Source: an uncultured Oscillospiraceae bacterium (GTDB lineage: Bacteria; Bacillota; Clostridia; Oscillospirales; Ruminococcaceae). Taken from it: 5,642 nt of DNA. The notes under the pieces were generated by a model. That model made no database searches. It worked only from the letters and a program-made list of their open reading frames with translations, and was not told where the DNA came from. A program made the translations under genes and the position numbers. Every line of letters starts with the position of its first letter. Positions within the stretch are counted from its first letter, which is position 1. The stretch is taken from contig CAJTSP010000072.1 of the NCBI GenBank assembly GCA_910578965.1, forward strand, positions 1 through 5,642, written 5' to 3'. This document shows positions 5,294 through 5,642 of this stretch, in pieces.

Positions 5294-5642
5294 TCACCTG
5301 CGGGGGCCGTACTCCTTGAGCAGGCCGGTCTTGTAGGCGGTAACCAACAGCTTGAGGTCGTCGATGCTGGCCTGCAGGCGACGCCCCTCATCGGTATCCC
5401 CCACCAGCATCCGTTTTTCGGTCGTCTCAAATACGTCGACGCTCGAGAGGATGTCCCGGTTTTGGAGGATAGCCTTTTCGGTGCTTTCAAACGGCTCGTG
5501 CACCCGCAGGGACATGCCGCGGCTGTTGTACACAAGGGTGTACCCGGCGATGCCGGTGCGCTCGTGGTAGGCCCGGCAGAAGCCGCCGTCGATCACGATC
5601 AGCCGCCCGCCGCCCTTGAGCGGCTTTTCGCCCTCCACCGCC
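5294..5642 (-). CDS. fbp: Fructose-1,6-bisphosphatase class III, C-terminal end (partial)
   Basis: This is the last roughly 116 residues of the Firmicutes-type (class III, FBPase_2) fructose-1,6-bisphosphatase, which hydrolyses fructose-1,6-bisphosphate to fructose-6-phosphate in gluconeogenesis. The rest of the gene, including the main catalytic residues, lies beyond the right edge; family members are usually around 650 residues. The recognisable block is GGGRLIVIDGGFCRAYHERT followed by GIAGYTLVYNSRGM and then HEPFEST. The end has DTDEGRRLQ and DLKLLVTAYKTGLLKE, typical of the family's C-terminus. The reading frame stays open to the window edge, and a GTG at 5638 is an internal valine codon, not a start. 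The 72 bases after its stop contain no hairpin with a T tract. Confidence 0.94.
   Translation of the reverse strand, partial: AVEGEKPLKGGGRLIVIDGGFCRAYHERTGIAGYTLVYNSRGMSLRVHEPFESTEKAILQNRDILSSVDVFETTEKRMLVGDTDEGRRLQASIDDLKLLVTAYKTGLLKEYGPRR

Noticed and set aside
5294..5638. A complete 114-residue gene starting at GTG 5638
   Set aside because: The frame stays open to the window edge and the sequence matches the C-terminal end of a much longer fructose-1,6-bisphosphatase, so this is a partial gene.

Overview
This GC-rich window has every supported gene on the minus strand, so transcription runs from right to left. It suggests a high-GC, gut-type clostridial Firmicute (Oscillospiraceae/Ruminococcaceae-like). 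The clues are a class III (Firmicutes-type) fructose-1,6-bisphosphatase, a BMP-family lipoprotein with an STPAA-repeat linker behind its lipobox, strong AGGAGG-type ribosome binding sites, and GC-rich hairpin terminators followed by T runs. The lineage is an inference from style and gene content; no marker gene is present.

Layout in transcription order: (1) 5642-5294, the C-terminal end of class III fructose-1,6-bisphosphatase (fbp), cut by the window edge. (2) 5221-4403, a cytoplasmic tyrosine-phosphatase-family protein with an intact HCSAGKDRTG P-loop. (3) 4402-4258, a short gap packed with GGGCCGG/CCGGCCC inverted repeats and ending in a strong intrinsic terminator only 38 bases before the next start codon. 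(4) 4257-3532, a DeoD-type purine nucleoside phosphorylase, overlapping by 8 bases (5) 3539-3117, cytidine deaminase. (6) 3116-2808, a regulatory gap with a candidate terminator, a good sigma70-type promoter (TTGAAA-17-TATACT) and a roughly 145-nt leader carrying a perfect 22-bp palindrome and a nested hairpin. (7) 2807-1593, a BMP/PnrA-family lipoprotein, closed by a 14-bp-stem terminator. (8) 1476-1111, a stand-alone receiver protein, overlapping by 4 bases (9) 1114-1, a membrane sensor histidine kinase cut by the window start.

Functionally the middle of the window reads as nucleoside acquisition and salvage: the lipoprotein probably captures nucleosides outside the membrane, while DeoD and Cdd process purine nucleosides and cytidine/deoxycytidine in the cytoplasm. 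No ABC permease or ATPase gene is visible, so the binding protein's partners must lie elsewhere. The receiver-kinase pair is a separate signalling unit whose target cannot be read here. I found no mobile element, CRISPR array, rRNA or tRNA, and no clearly new system. The least explained parts are the two structured non-coding gaps (2808-3116 and 4258-4402) and the receiver-only regulator coupled to its kinase.
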